From an uncultured Pelagibacteraceae bacterium (lineage in GTDB: Bacteria; Pseudomonadota; Alphaproteobacteria; Pelagibacterales; Pelagibacteraceae), in NCBI GenBank assembly GCA_902635975.1, contig CACPQC010000003.1, positions 1 through 49,879 of the forward strand: 49,879 bases of DNA. Direction: 5' to 3'. Below, piece by piece: positions 37,343 to 47,669 of the stretch. Each line of letters starts with the position of its first letter. Positions within the stretch are counted from its first letter, which is position 1. The notes under the pieces were generated by a model. It searched no databases, had not been told where the DNA came from, and saw only the letters and a program-made list of their open reading frames with translations. Both the position numbers and the translations under genes were made by a program.

Positions 37343-38659
37343 ATGGTTAAAGATCAAGAATTTTTAGAGAAAAAAGCATCATATTGTTTAGGCTTAGCCA
37401 AGAAATTAGGCGCAACAGACTCAAGTGTTGTTGTAAAAAATTCAGTTTCTGAAACTGTTAATTTTAGAAATAGTAAATTAGATGAGTCTAACAGGTCAGA
37501 TAATCTAGGCATAAGTATCACGACTTATATTGGTAAAAAAAAATCATCAATATCATCCTCTAATTTGCTTAATGATAATTTGAATATTTTGATAGAAAAA
37601 TGTGTCGAAACTACAAAAAATACTCCTGAGGATGAATTCAATTCCTTACCAGACAAAGATTTATTAGCAAAAGAAGTTAGAGATTTAGATCTTTATGATG
37701 ATAGTCATATAGCGAATGATCAAAAAATAGATTATTTAAAAAAATTAGAGGCCGCTGCTTCAAACGATAAAAAAATCGTAAATACTGAATCTAGTTTTAC
37801 TCAAAATAAATCTAATTTTGTTTTAGCTAATAGCGAAGGTTTTTGTGATGGTTACAAAACATCCTCATTTACAGCATCGAGTGTAACAGTTGCAAAAAAT
37901 GAAAAAAGCATGGAAAGAGATTACGAATATTCTAGCAAATGTTTTCTTAAAGATCTAGATGATGCAGAGAAATTAGGAAATCTAGCTGCTAATCAAACTA
38001 TTAGAAAATTAAATCCAAAAAAAATCGGGAGTGAAAAAATTGCTATAATTTTTGATAAAAGAATAGCTAAGGGAATATTAAGTACTTTTGCAAGCGCTAT
38101 TTCTTCATCAGCAATATCAAGAGGTACTTCTTTTCTAAAAGATAAAATTAATCAAAAAATATTCTCAGATAAAATTAATGTATTTGACAAACCTGATATG
38201 CTCAAAGGATTAGGCTCAAGAAATTTTGATAGTGAAGGGGTAAAGACTGACACACTTAAACTTGTGGATAAAGGAATTTTAAAACATTATTTGATTGATA
38301 CATACAATGGAAAAAAATTAAATCTTAAATCTAATGGAAGATGTGGAGGAACTAGTAATCTTTATTTTGAAAATGGGAATACTTGTTTTAAAGATTTACT
38401 GAATTCAGATTCAAAAAGTCTTTATATTACTGAAACCATAGGACATGGGAATAATATTGTGACTGGGGATTATTCAGTTGGAGCAACAGGGTTTTTGGTT
38501 GAAAATGGTGAGTTTAAATATCCAATAAATGAAATTACCATAGCAGGTAATTTTAAAGACATGTTTCAAAATATCACCTTAGCTAATGATTTAGAGTTTA
38601 AATATGCAACTAACTCACCAACCATGTTAATAGAAGGAATGGTTGTTGCTGGTAAATGA
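37343..38659 (+). CDS. pmbA: TldE/PmbA metallopeptidase-related partner
   Basis: 'CLGLAKKLGATDSSVVV', 'DYSVGATGFLVENGEFKYPINEITIAGNFKDMF'; immediately downstream of tldD. Confidence 0.95.
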   Translation: MVKDQEFLEKKASYCLGLAKKLGATDSSVVVKNSVSETVNFRNSKLDESNRSDNLGISITTYIGKKKSSISSSNLLNDNLNILIEKCVETTKNTPEDEFNSLPDKDLLAKEVRDLDLYDDSHIANDQKIDYLKKLEAAASNDKKIVNTESSFTQNKSNFVLANSEGFCDGYKTSSFTASSVTVAKNEKSMERDYEYSSKCFLKDLDDAEKLGNLAANQTIRKLNPKKIGSEKIAIIFDKRIAKGILSTFASAISSSAISRGTSFLKDKINQKIFSDKINVFDKPDMLKGLGSRNFDSEGVKTDTLKLVDKGILKHYLIDTYNGKKLNLKSNGRCGGTSNLYFENGNTCFKDLLNSDSKSLYITETIGHGNNIVTGDYSVGATGFLVENGEFKYPINEITIAGNFKDMFQNITLANDLEFKYATNSPTMLIEGMVVAGK

Positions 38660-39627
38660 GCGAATTTTGTATAATTGGCTCTGGTATATCTGGATCCACT
38701 ATTGCAAATCTTCTAAATAAAAAATATTCAGTAATTCTATTCGATAAAGCAAGAGGCCCTGGGGGTCGCGCATCTTTTAAAAGAATAAAAGGTAAAACAG
38801 GTTTTGATCATGGCACCCAATATATTTCACCAAAAACTGAGGAATTTAAAAAATTTACTAAAAATTTAATAAAAAAAAAAATTTTAAAGGTATGGAATGG
38901 CAAACACGTTTTTCTTAATTCAAAAAAAAAAGAGGATAAAAAACACCTAAAAATAATTGGTAAAAATGGGAACAATGATATTAGTAAATATTTGCTTAAG
39001 AAAATTAATTGCAACTACCATAGTGAATTAAAAAAAATCTATTATAAAAACAAACTCTGGTATTTGTTATTTGATGATGGAAAAACAAGATCTTTTAAAA
39101 ACCTAATTTTAACTTGTCCTTTTCCACAATTAAAAAAACTTTCTAAGAAATTCATAAATAATTCTTTTTTAAGTAAATCTATAAAAATGGATGCTAATAT
39201 TACTACTATGATTGCTATTAAAAAAAGTAAGAATTCAAATAGTAGCTATCTTTTTGAAGATCCAATCCTTGGTTGGGCTGGAAATGAAAACTCAAAAAAA
39301 AGGTTTAAATCAAAATATGATTTATGGACCCTTCAAAGTACATTTGATTGGGCAAATAAAAAGATTAATAAAAACAAGAATAATAAAAAAGAAAATTCAA
39401 AAATTATGATTGATAAATTTTTTAAACTTTCAAAAATCAAAAAAACAAAAATTTATTATTCACTTAATCATGGCTGGAGATACTCTTCAAATTCGAGACC
39501 ATTTAAAATTAAGAGCTATTGGGATCCTAGGAAAAGACTGGGTGTTTGTGCTGATTGGTTTGTAGGACCAAGATTAGAGTCAGGATGGATAAGCGCACAG
39601 GATTTATTTAAAAAAATCTTGAAATAA
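38656..39627 (+). CDS. FAD/NAD(P)-binding amine oxidoreductase (renalase-like)
   Basis: 'CIIGSGISGSTIANLLNKKYSVILFDKARGPGGRASFKRIKGKTGFDHGTQYISP' Rossmann motif and renalase-like pattern. Confidence 0.87.
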   Translation: MSEFCIIGSGISGSTIANLLNKKYSVILFDKARGPGGRASFKRIKGKTGFDHGTQYISPKTEEFKKFTKNLIKKKILKVWNGKHVFLNSKKKEDKKHLKIIGKNGNNDISKYLLKKINCNYHSELKKIYYKNKLWYLLFDDGKTRSFKNLILTCPFPQLKKLSKKFINNSFLSKSIKMDANITTMIAIKKSKNSNSSYLFEDPILGWAGNENSKKRFKSKYDLWTLQSTFDWANKKINKNKNNKKENSKIMIDKFFKLSKIKKTKIYYSLNHGWRYSSNSRPFKIKSYWDPRKRLGVCADWFVGPRLESGWISAQDLFKKILK

Positions 39628-39628
39628 A

Positions 39629-40309
39629 TTAATCAAAATTCTTTAATCTATATTCCCAGTCGCCCATTCTTGAATATGATACTTTTATTATCATTGAATT
39701 TTTACGATCGTACCAAATATCGAAATCTAATCTTTTATTTTTTGGTATACTCATATCTTTAGATTTCAGTGTAAAATGATCAACATCATAAACTTTTCCA
39801 TAAAGATCTATTTTTTCTTTACCTAAAAAAGTTACTACTTGATCCTTAATGCTTCCTGAGATGGGACTTATTTGAGAACTTGCTTGTAAAACTTTGTGAT
39901 TCCACCAATTTCCAATTACGTTATCAGCTGAGGCTTCTCCATTATATGAAGAACCCTTAATGTCAAATTTTTTATTTTCTTGATTAAATGTTAAATTAAC
40001 AAACTTCTTTTTGTCATTTTGTAAAGTTTTAGAATTGTAAGAAACCAATTGATCTTTGAGATATTTTTCCTCACTATAACCCTCAACTTGGAAAACTGTT
40101 GCCCCTAAAAGCTTGACTACAAATTTAATTTGATTAGTAACAATGGTTTCTGCTCCATTTCTTTTAAAAAAGTAATGATTATAGCCAATAAGCTCACCAT
40201 TTCGAAAAATCTCCATCTCAATTTTGTTATATTTTATGTAATGTCCAATATGAGCGATCGTATTAGTTTGATAAAGTAGGAGTAATAAAATGACTATAAT
40301 TTTTTTCAT
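39629..40309 (-). CDS. Secreted protein, DUF6134-like
   Basis: Signal peptide; 'LDFDIWYDRKNSMIIKVSYSRMGDWEYRL' C-terminal pattern. Confidence 0.65.
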   Translation of the reverse strand: MKKIIVILLLLLYQTNTIAHIGHYIKYNKIEMEIFRNGELIGYNHYFFKRNGAETIVTNQIKFVVKLLGATVFQVEGYSEEKYLKDQLVSYNSKTLQNDKKKFVNLTFNQENKKFDIKGSSYNGEASADNVIGNWWNHKVLQASSQISPISGSIKDQVVTFLGKEKIDLYGKVYDVDHFTLKSKDMSIPKNKRLDFDIWYDRKNSMIIKVSYSRMGDWEYRLKNFD

Positions 40310-40359
40310 TTAACAAATAGTTTAATAGAATTTTTTATTAATAGAAATAACTTATTAAA

Positions 40360-41007
40360 ATGTTTTTAAAAATTAAGAAAATACCAAGGGTGAATTGGAG
40401 TTCCGATAAGCCTTATAATTTTAAACCAAAATTCTCTACATTCTTTTTTTTATGTTTTGGATTGATGCTATTTGGTCTTGGAGAAGGTTTATTAATTGTA
40501 TCTTTTACTGGTGCTTCTCCATGGAGTGTTTTAGCACAAGGCATTTCTTTAAATGTTAACTTGACTATAGGAACAATAACATTTTTGATTAGTCTTGCAG
40601 TTTTAATTTTGTGGATACCGCTTGGTCAAAAACCAGGAATGGGTACAATATTTAATGCAATCATTATTGCATTGATGATCGATCTTTGTATAAAATTTGT
40701 TCCAACACCAGCTGACTACTTATATCAATTAATTTTAGCAATAATTTCAGTAATCACAGTTGGGATTGGTGGAGGTATTTATTTAGTATCTAATCTTGGA
40801 GCAGGACCAAGAGATGGTTTGATGATCGGCCTACAAAAAAAAACAAATTTACCAGTCGCTGCTGTAAGAGCATTTTTAGAGATCTCTGTTGTAAGTATTG
40901 GATGGTACTTAGGTGGAACTGTAGGGGTAGGCACCTTATTATTTGCTTTTGGAATTGGTCCTTGTGTTGCTTTAGGTTTGTATTTAGTTGATAATATTTT
41001 CAATTAG
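40360..41007 (+). CDS. YczE/YitT-like integral membrane protein
   Basis: Multi-TM; 'GASPWSVLAQGISLNVNLTIGTITFLISLAVLILWIPLGQKPGMGTIFNAIIIALMID', 'GGGIYLVSNLGAGPRDGLMIGLQKKTNLPVAAVR'. Confidence 0.85.
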   Translation: MFLKIKKIPRVNWSSDKPYNFKPKFSTFFFLCFGLMLFGLGEGLLIVSFTGASPWSVLAQGISLNVNLTIGTITFLISLAVLILWIPLGQKPGMGTIFNAIIIALMIDLCIKFVPTPADYLYQLILAIISVITVGIGGGIYLVSNLGAGPRDGLMIGLQKKTNLPVAAVRAFLEISVVSIGWYLGGTVGVGTLLFAFGIGPCVALGLYLVDNIFN

Positions 41008-42830
41008 GCTGCAGCGCCTGATTTTTCACTTCTTTTTCTTTCATGTGGATCGAGAATTGCTTTTCTTAATCTACAAGAATCTGGAGTGATTTCTAAAGCC
41101 TCATCAGCATTTAGCATACTTAATTGTTCAGCGATGGACATTTTTCTTACAGGAGTAAGGACAACATTTTCGTCTGTACCTTGTGTTCTCATATTAGTTA
41201 ATTTTTTACCCTTCATAACATTTATAATCATATCTCCTGGTTTAGGAGATAAGCCCACAATCATCCCTGGATAAACAGGATCATTATGAGTTACAAACAT
41301 TTCACCTCTAGCCTGTAAATTAAATATTGCAAATGCAACTGCTTTACCCTGCTCCATTGAAATAAGGGCACCATTTCTCCTACCTTCCATTTGACCCTCA
41401 AATGGTCCATATGCATGAAAAATTCTGTTAATTACGCCATTACCTTTTGTAAGTGTTAAAAACCGACTTGTGTATCCCATCAAACCCCTTGTTGGTGCGT
41501 GAAAGATTAATCTTTTTTTATTTTTACCAGTATCTTTTAATTCTATTAATTTGCCTTTTCTTCTATTCATTGAGTCAATAATTTTTGATGAATATTCCTC
41601 ATCCAGATCCATAGTTATTTCTTCTATTGGCTCAAGTTTGTTACCATTTTCATCTTTTTTATAGAGAACTTTTGGGGGACTAACAGTCATTTCAAAACCT
41701 TCTCTTCTCATTTGAGTGAGTAAAATTTCTAACATTAATTCACCCCGCCCACTTACAACAAAAGAGTCGTTACCCTCGTTTTCTGTAAAAGTAATTCCAA
41801 CATTATTCTGTGCCTCTTGAATCAACCTGTCTCTTATCTGAGTGCTTGTAAGTTTTTTGCCCTCAGTTCCTGCAAGAGGAGATGTATTTACAGTAATGGT
41901 AATTGACATTGTTGGTGGATCGATTGGAGTAGCTTTAATAGGATCATCTACCTCAAGATCACAAATTGTATCAGCAACGTTAGCTTTTTCTAAACCTGCA
42001 ATTACAACAATATCTCCCGCCTCACCAACTTCGATAGGAACTTTTTTAGTTCCCTCGTATCTAAAAATTTTGGTTAATCTACCTTCATCAACTTTTTGAC
42101 CTTTTAAGTTGATCGCTTTAATTGCTTGATTAGCTTTTGCAGTTCCCTGAGAAATTCTACCTACCAAACTTCTCCCTAAAAAACTGTCTGCATAAAGAAG
42201 AGTAGATAGCATAGCGAAAGGTTTTGACTTATCTAATTCTGCAGGTTTAACGTGTTCTATAATTTTATCTAAAAGTGGATTAAGATTTCTTCTTGGACCA
42301 TCAATTTCAAAATCAGCCCATCCAGATCTCCCACTGGCGTATAAAACTGGGAAATCTAGCTGATCCTCATTAGCATCTAAGCTAACAAATAAATCAAAAG
42401 TTTCATTTAAAACTTCATCAGCTCTTTGATCTGATTTATCAAGTTTGTTGATTATAACGATTGGCTTTAAACCTTGTTTTAACGCTTTTGCTAGGACAAA
42501 TTTTGTTTGAGGCATTACACCCTCAGCAGAGTCTATTAATAACAGAGCTCCATCTGCCATACTAAGTACTCTTTCAACTTCAGCAGCAAAATCTCTATGA
42601 CCTGGGGTATCAATTATATTTATTCTTGAACTCTTCCAATTAATTGATGCAGGTTTAGCTAAAATTGTTATTCCTCTCTCTTTTTCCAATTCTCCTGAGT
42701 CCATTAATCTCTCGTCTACAATCTCATTTTCTCTAAAGGACCCACTTTGTTTCATAAGATTGTCGATTAGAGTTGTCTTACCATGGTCTACATGAGCGAT
42801 AATAGTGATGTTTCGAATAGTATTATTCAT
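41004..42830 (-). CDS. typA: Translational GTPase TypA/BipA
   Basis: 'IRNITIIAHVDHGKTTLIDNLMKQSGSFRENE', 'NIIDTPGHRDF', 'ALEITPDSCRLRKAILDPHERKR'. Confidence 0.98.
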   Translation of the reverse strand: MNNTIRNITIIAHVDHGKTTLIDNLMKQSGSFRENEIVDERLMDSGELEKERGITILAKPASINWKSSRINIIDTPGHRDFAAEVERVLSMADGALLLIDSAEGVMPQTKFVLAKALKQGLKPIVIINKLDKSDQRADEVLNETFDLFVSLDANEDQLDFPVLYASGRSGWADFEIDGPRRNLNPLLDKIIEHVKPAELDKSKPFAMLSTLLYADSFLGRSLVGRISQGTAKANQAIKAINLKGQKVDEGRLTKIFRYEGTKKVPIEVGEAGDIVVIAGLEKANVADTICDLEVDDPIKATPIDPPTMSITITVNTSPLAGTEGKKLTSTQIRDRLIQEAQNNVGITFTENEGNDSFVVSGRGELMLEILLTQMRREGFEMTVSPPKVLYKKDENGNKLEPIEEITMDLDEEYSSKIIDSMNRRKGKLIELKDTGKNKKRLIFHAPTRGLMGYTSRFLTLTKGNGVINRIFHAYGPFEGQMEGRRNGALISMEQGKAVAFAIFNLQARGEMFVTHNDPVYPGMIVGLSPKPGDMIINVMKGKKLTNMRTQGTDENVVLTPVRKMSIAEQLSMLNADEALEITPDSCRLRKAILDPHERKRSEKSGAAA

Positions 42831-42915
42831 AAATTGGAGCTCTTATACATATTTAATTGCTTTTGAAAACTTAAAAAAACTCATAATATACTTGAAAAAT
42901 TTAAGTATTTTTAAT

Positions 42916-43032
42916 CTAATTTGTATTTTTTCGCTTCTCGCGTTTAAGTTTTCTTTTTTCTTTAAAACTTAATTTGGGTTTTTTTTTTACACTTGAGTCT
43001 TTGAAAGATTTACCACTGTACCTTTTTGACAT
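42916..43032 (-). CDS. Small basic ORF (38 aa) not in the ORF track
   Basis: Read on minus strand: MSKRYSGKSFKDSSVKKKPKLSFKEKRKLKREKRKNTN*; sits in the gap between typA and the FkbM-type gene. Confidence 0.45.
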   Translation of the reverse strand: MSKRYSGKSFKDSSVKKKPKLSFKEKRKLKREKRKNTN

Positions 43033-43072
43033 AAGATGATTATACAAATTTAAAGACAAATACTAAATAAAA

Positions 43073-43774
43073 TTGAAAAAAATTTTTGTTCATTTAGGCG
43101 GCGGAGCAGGGGATCTAGACCCCAGATCAAATTATAGATGTGGTTTTACTGAATTAATTAAAAAAAAGATTACCACAGAGGATGAAGCTTTTGTGGTCGA
43201 AGCCAATCCAAAAAATATCAGTAAATTGAGGGAATGTTATAAAAATTTCAAAAATGTTAATATTTTTAATTATGCAATTAATTATGATAATTCAAACTTG
43301 TGTGAATTCTTTTTTACCCAGGATGATGCGCCTCATTATCATGTATGTTCTATAGATATAAATCATGTTAAAAAATATTATCCCAATTCAGTTATTGAAA
43401 GTTTTAAAGTTAAAGGTTTGAATATAAACGAATTTTTTTCAAAATATGTAGGTGAGAAAATTGATTATTTAAGCGTAGATCTTGAGGGTATAGATTATGA
43501 AGTAATGATGAAAATTGATCTTTTGAAATTTCAAATAGTAAATATTTCAATTGAACATATTCACCTGAATAAATCTCAAAAAAAAAATATGGTGAGTCAT
43601 TTAAATAAAAATGGTTATTCGTATTTTGGTAATGGGTATGATCATAAAAATTTTGATTATTTATTTAAGAAAGAAAAAATAATATGGAATAGATTTTTGT
43701 CTAATTTTCTTTGGTTAGTCAGTCATAAAAAAGTTAAGTATTTTAACAAATTTTTTTTTAAGGGCTCTGAATAA
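43073..43774 (+). CDS. FkbM-family methyltransferase-like protein (TTG start)
   Basis: 'KIFVHLGGGAGDLDPRSNYRCGFTELI...AFVVEANPKNISKLRE', 'KIDYLSVDLEGIDYEVMMKIDL' FkbM-like motifs. Confidence 0.78.
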   Translation: MKKIFVHLGGGAGDLDPRSNYRCGFTELIKKKITTEDEAFVVEANPKNISKLRECYKNFKNVNIFNYAINYDNSNLCEFFFTQDDAPHYHVCSIDINHVKKYYPNSVIESFKVKGLNINEFFSKYVGEKIDYLSVDLEGIDYEVMMKIDLLKFQIVNISIEHIHLNKSQKKNMVSHLNKNGYSYFGNGYDHKNFDYLFKKEKIIWNRFLSNFLWLVSHKKVKYFNKFFFKGSE

Positions 43775-43805
43775 AAAAAAAGGGCAGTAAAAACTGCCCT
43801 TTTTG
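43774..43805. terminator. Bidirectional intrinsic terminator between FkbM-type gene and groL
   Basis: A-tract, AGGGCAGT-AAAA-ACTGCCCT (43781-43800), T-tract; convergent gene ends. Confidence 0.9.
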
Positions 43806-43830
43806 AATTTTTGTTTGAGATTAATGGGGA

Positions 43831-45510
<1,680 letters not shown>

Positions 45511-45515
45511 TTAAA

Positions 45516-45806
45516 TTATTTGCTTGAAATACCCATAATGTCCGACTCTTTCATTATGCTGTATTCCTTGCCATCGATTTTGACTTCGGTTCCTGACCAT
45601 TTGCCAAATAAAACTTTATCTCCGACTTTTACATCCATTGGTATTGTTTTGCCGTCTTCAGTTTTTGCACCACCACCAACAGCAACTACTTTGCCCTCTT
45701 GAGGTTTTTCCTGTGCTGTATCAGGTATGATTATTCCACCAGCAGTTTTTTCGCTGCTATCTAAAACTTCTATTAAAACTCTATCGTGTAACGGTCTAAA
45801 TTTCAT
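45516..45806 (-). CDS. groS: 10 kDa chaperonin GroES
   Basis: '[46 protein letters not shown]'. Confidence 0.99.
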   Translation of the reverse strand: MKFRPLHDRVLIEVLDSSEKTAGGIIIPDTAQEKPQEGKVVAVGGGAKTEDGKTIPMDVKVGDKVLFGKWSGTEVKIDGKEYSIMKESDIMGISSK

Positions 45807-45832
45807 AAATTCTCCTTATTAATATGGTCTTC

Positions 45833-45860
45833 ATATAGAGATTGGCCATACTATTTCAAG
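45833..45860 (-). promoter_or_regulatory. Sigma-32-type promoter upstream of groSL
   Basis: Minus strand CTTGAAA (45854-45860), 13-nt spacer, CTCTATAT (45833-45840) vs CCCCATNT. Confidence 0.7.
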
Positions 45861-45929
45861 ATATAGTTAAAAATTAGTTAGTTAAAAAACAAAGGAATTT
45901 GAGGGTTTTATGGTTTATAGATTAATTTC

Positions 45930-46748
45930 ATGACTAAAAATTTAGATAAAGAAGGTCTAAGTTCTATAGCAGACAATTATCAGCTATTTTATGTTGACTT
46001 ATGGGGGGTGGTTCATAATGGGGTTACTCTTCATCTTGAAGCGATAAAAGCTCTCAAAGAAATCAATAAAAAAAGAAAGGACTATATTTTACTCACAAAT
46101 GCACCCAGACCTAATCATGTAGTTAAATCCTTTTTAGAAAAACTAGGTATGGAGAAAGAAATTAGAGAACATGTTTTTACCTCTGGTGAGGCAGCTCTCA
46201 TTTATTTAAATAAAAATTTAATTAATAAGTCTTTCTTTCACGTGGGTCCACCAAGAGATTTTGATTTGTTTAAAGACTTTAAAAAAATGAAATTAGATAA
46301 TATAGAAAAAAGTGAATATATTTTATGTACGGGATTATTTGATGATCACAATGAGGACTTAAATTATTATAAAGATTTGTTCGAAAAAAATATAAAAAAA
46401 AAAATGATTTGTACAAATCCCGATTTAATTGTTGACAGAGGAAACACAAGAGAATTTTGTGCTGGTTCTGTTGCGATGATTTTTGAAAAAATGGGTGGAG
46501 AAGTCGTTTACTTTGGAAAACCTTATCCTGAAGTTTATCATCAATCTATTGATAACAAAAATAAAAAAATTCTTTCCATAGGTGATAATTTAAATACTGA
46601 TATAAAAGGAGCAAACCTTTTAAATTATGATTCTTTGATAATTTCAAATGGAATTCATAAGAGTGAAATTAAAGAAAAAGGAATTGAAAAAGTTGCAAAA
46701 TCTTACGAAGCAATTTGTAATTATATTCAATCGGAATTGAAATGGTAA
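45930..46748 (+). CDS. HAD superfamily hydrolase (TIGR01459-type, IIA subfamily)
   Basis: 'YQLFYVDLWGVVHNGVTLHLEAIKAL', 'LLTNAPRP', 'FGKPYPEVYHQSI', 'SIGDNLNTDIKGANL'. Confidence 0.9.
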   Translation: MTKNLDKEGLSSIADNYQLFYVDLWGVVHNGVTLHLEAIKALKEINKKRKDYILLTNAPRPNHVVKSFLEKLGMEKEIREHVFTSGEAALIYLNKNLINKSFFHVGPPRDFDLFKDFKKMKLDNIEKSEYILCTGLFDDHNEDLNYYKDLFEKNIKKKMICTNPDLIVDRGNTREFCAGSVAMIFEKMGGEVVYFGKPYPEVYHQSIDNKNKKILSIGDNLNTDIKGANLLNYDSLIISNGIHKSEIKEKGIEKVAKSYEAICNYIQSELKW

Positions 46749-47668
46749 AATCAACAGAAATATATAAAAATTTTAATATCAATCCAAGATATCAAGAATC
46801 AATAATATTAATTGGAAATTTTGACGGAGTTCACAAAGGACATCAAAAATTATTCTCATTAGCTAAGAAATATAAAAAAAAATATTCCTCAAAAATTGGC
46901 GTGTTGACTTTTGAACCAATGCCAAAAATGTTTTTTAATAAGAATTTAAATAATTTTAGAATTTCTAATTTAGAGCAAAAAATTGATAATCTCAAAAATC
47001 TCGATGTAGATTTTTTGATAATAAAAAAGTTTGATCAAAGATTCTCAAAAATAAAATCAATAACTTTCATTAAAGAAATATTAGGTAAAAAGTTAAAACC
47101 AAAATTCATTTTTGTAAGTAATAATTTTAGATTTGGGAACAAGAGAGAAGGTAACGTCAGACAGTTGATTAAATTTGAGAGAATGTGTGGTTATAAGGTA
47201 GTTAAACCACAACCACTATTGACCAATAGAAAAATAGCATCTTCATCGTTAATTAGAAAACTTTTACAAAAAGGAAAATTAGAAAAAGCCAACAAAATTC
47301 TGAATAGAAATTGGTCAATTGTTGGAAAGGTTCAAAAAGGAAGACAGCTTGGAAAAAAAATCGGTTTTCCAACAGCAAACATTGATATTAAAGATTATAT
47401 TTTAGCCTGCCCAGGTGTATATGCGGTACAAGCAAAAAGATATGGTAAAAAAAATCATATAAAAGGGATTGCAAATTTAGGCTATCGACCAACATTTAAT
47501 GGAAAAAAAATATTATTGGAAGTTCATCTATTTAATTTTTCTGGAAATCTTTATAATAAGTATTTATCAGTAGAATTTAAAAAATTTATAAGAAAAGAAA
47601 AAAAATTTAAAGATGTCGGCCAACTTAGAAAACAAATTAAAATTGACTTGTTAATAGCAAAAAAATAA
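46742..47668 (+). CDS. ribF: Bifunctional riboflavin kinase/FAD synthetase
   Basis: 'ILIGNFDGVHKGHQKLFSLAKK', 'FRFGNKREGNV', 'GRQLGKKIGFPTANI', 'GIANLGYRPTFNG'. Confidence 0.96.
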   Translation: MVKSTEIYKNFNINPRYQESIILIGNFDGVHKGHQKLFSLAKKYKKKYSSKIGVLTFEPMPKMFFNKNLNNFRISNLEQKIDNLKNLDVDFLIIKKFDQRFSKIKSITFIKEILGKKLKPKFIFVSNNFRFGNKREGNVRQLIKFERMCGYKVVKPQPLLTNRKIASSSLIRKLLQKGKLEKANKILNRNWSIVGKVQKGRQLGKKIGFPTANIDIKDYILACPGVYAVQAKRYGKKNHIKGIANLGYRPTFNGKKILLEVHLFNFSGNLYNKYLSVEFKKFIRKEKKFKDVGQLRKQIKIDLLIAKK

Positions 47669-47669
47669 A

